From NCBI GenBank assembly GCA_905479905.1, contig CAJQOK010000133.1, positions 1-6,278 of the forward strand: a stretch of 6,278 nucleotides of DNA. The letters run 5' to 3'. How positions within the stretch are numbered: the first letter of the stretch is position 1; each line of letters starts with the position of its first letter. Position numbers and translations under genes: made by a program. The notes under the pieces are model-generated. The model saw nothing but the letters and a program-made list of their open reading frames with translations. It was not told where the DNA came from and did no database searches. Shown one piece after another: positions 5,630-6,278 of this stretch. This DNA is from an uncultured Aliterella sp. (GTDB taxonomy: Bacteria; Cyanobacteriota; Cyanobacteriia; Cyanobacteriales; Chroococcidiopsidaceae).

Positions 5630-6076
5630 ATGCAAAAAGAGGCGGAAACAATAAAACCAATTCGCTCCCTTGAAGATGCTGTAGATCGGTGTCAAAATTT
5701 GGGTATGCGTTTGAGCCGTCAACGTCGCTTTATTTTAGAGCTACTTTGGCAAGCAAAAGAACACTTATCAGCAAGAGAAATTTACGATCGCCTAAATCAG
5801 CAAGGTAAAGAAATCGGTCATACATCAGTTTACCAAAACCTAGAGGCGCTTTCTAGTCAAAATATTATTGAGTGTATTGAACGCTCAGATGGTAGATTGT
5901 ATGGAAACATCAGCGATTCTCACAGTCATGTTAATTGTTTGGACACTAACCAAATTTTAGATGTTGAGGTTGAGTTACCCGCAGAGTTATTAGCGCAAAT
6001 TGAGTTACAAACAGGCGTAAAAATTACTGATTACAATATAAACTTTTACGGCTACAGACAAAAACAAGATAACTAA
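5630..6076 (+). CDS. perR: Fur-family regulator, PerR/FurC-like
   Basis: This 148-residue protein is a Fur-superfamily repressor. An N-terminal winged helix (about 20-92) includes RLSRQRRFILELLW and the recognition stretch GHTSVYQNLEAL (63-74). A C-terminal dimerization and metal domain follows. It resembles the cyanobacterial peroxide regulator PerR/FurC more than FurA or Zur. H45 in KEHLSAREI fits the PerR oxidation-sensing histidine, and H98, H100 and D111 are candidate regulatory-metal ligands. C103 is followed by LDT, so the CxxC pair is absent, and no second CxxC occurs near the C-terminus. The classic structural zinc site is therefore missing. It would be a Fe/Mn-dependent repressor of peroxide-defence genes. 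The ATG has no clear Shine-Dalgarno sequence. It stands alone on the plus strand, divergent from the M48 gene. The PerR assignment is by similarity from memory. Confidence 0.85.
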   Translation: MQKEAETIKPIRSLEDAVDRCQNLGMRLSRQRRFILELLWQAKEHLSAREIYDRLNQQGKEIGHTSVYQNLEALSSQNIIECIERSDGRLYGNISDSHSHVNCLDTNQILDVEVELPAELLAQIELQTGVKITDYNINFYGYRQKQDN

Positions 6077-6077
6077 A

Positions 6078-6134
6078 AGTTGGAGAGTTGGAGTAAGAAA
6101 ATTGAACAGTTGTAAGTTTTTGCTCCAATTTTCT
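6078..6134. repeat. Short tandem repeat and hairpin after perR
   Basis: AGTTGGAG occurs twice in tandem (6078-6085, 6086-6093). AGAAAATTG (6096-6104) and CAATTTTCT (6126-6134) form a perfect 9-bp inverted repeat with a 21-nt loop. Such short repeats are frequent between cyanobacterial genes. A weak transcription stop is possible but no T-run follows the stem. Confidence 0.5.
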
Positions 6135-6151
6135 CAAGGGTTAATTGCTGT

Positions 6152-6278
6152 ATGAGCAATGCTATCCTCAAACTACTATTAATTGATTCTGACTCGATTT
6201 ATCGGACTGGACTGCGCGTACTACTTGAAGAATTTGCTGATATAGCAGTAGTTGCAGAAGCCGATAGCGAAACAGTTG
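6152..6278 (+). CDS. Receiver-like protein (partial, N-terminus only)
   Basis: The ATG at 6152 opens a frame that runs off the right edge, giving 42 codons. The sequence KLLLIDSDSIYRTGLRVLLEEF followed by DIAVVAEADSETV matches the first strand and helix of a response-regulator receiver domain (NarL/FixJ-like pattern). The usual acidic DD pair is altered to D-S-D. Cyanobacterial DUF3685 (Ycf55-related) proteins begin in a similar way, so a degenerate receiver fused to such a domain is possible; this is from memory. An AAGGG at about 6136-6140 precedes the ATG by 11 nt. The rest of the gene is outside the window, so no function can be assigned. It is co-directional with perR, 75 bp downstream. 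Confidence 0.75.
   Translation, partial: MSNAILKLLLIDSDSIYRTGLRVLLEEFADIAVVAEADSETV

Noticed and set aside
1..6278. CRISPR array, insertion sequence, prophage or defence island
   Set aside because: No regularly spaced repeats, transposase, terminal inverted repeats, integrase or toxin-antitoxin genes are seen; every sizeable gene is of housekeeping type.

Overview
This window is chromosomal DNA of a cyanobacterium. The evidence is the phycobilisome-core gene apcF, a cyanobacterial-type PerR/FurC regulator, a type I glutamine synthetase with an NtcA-type box upstream, a DUF1997-like protein, four perfect HIP1 octamers (GCGATCGC) and moderate-to-low G+C. The genus cannot be fixed from sequence alone.

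Layout, left to right. Positions 1-326 (-) hold the 5' part of a DUF1997-like gene that runs off the left edge. Divergent from it, 506-1165 (+) encodes an atypical NAD(P)-binding short-chain dehydrogenase. Only 22 bp later comes a TTG-started, membrane-anchored, phage-lambda-type muramidase (1188-1874, +). These two are probably co-transcribed. A C-run/G-run hairpin repeat separates them from the convergent glnA (1986-3407, -). glnA has all the usual active-site motifs but is broken by one in-frame TGA at codon 205. A 336-bp regulatory region with a perfect GTA-N8-TAC box and two HIP1 sites lies between glnA and the divergent apcF (3744-4253, +). A hairpin that reads as a terminator on both strands follows apcF. 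It faces a minus-strand pair: tRNA-Leu(CAA) (4465-4546) and, upstream of it, an M48-family metalloprotease (4525-5400) whose last codons and stop lie inside the tRNA gene. Divergent from the protease is a PerR/FurC-like regulator (5630-6076, +), with short inverted repeats upstream. The right edge cuts a receiver-like protein (6152 onward, +).

How the genes relate. This is mostly a housekeeping neighbourhood: nitrogen assimilation (glnA under probable NtcA control), light harvesting (apcF, a terminal-emitter core subunit), peroxide/metal sensing (perR-like), envelope turnover or proteolysis (muramidase, M48) and translation (tRNA-Leu). I see no mobile element, CRISPR array, toxin-antitoxin pair or defence cassette, and no convincing new multi-gene system. 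The points most worth a second look are the nonsense codon in an otherwise intact glnA, the protease/tRNA overlap, the NtcA box overlapping a TATAAT, and the membrane-anchored lambda-type lysozyme.
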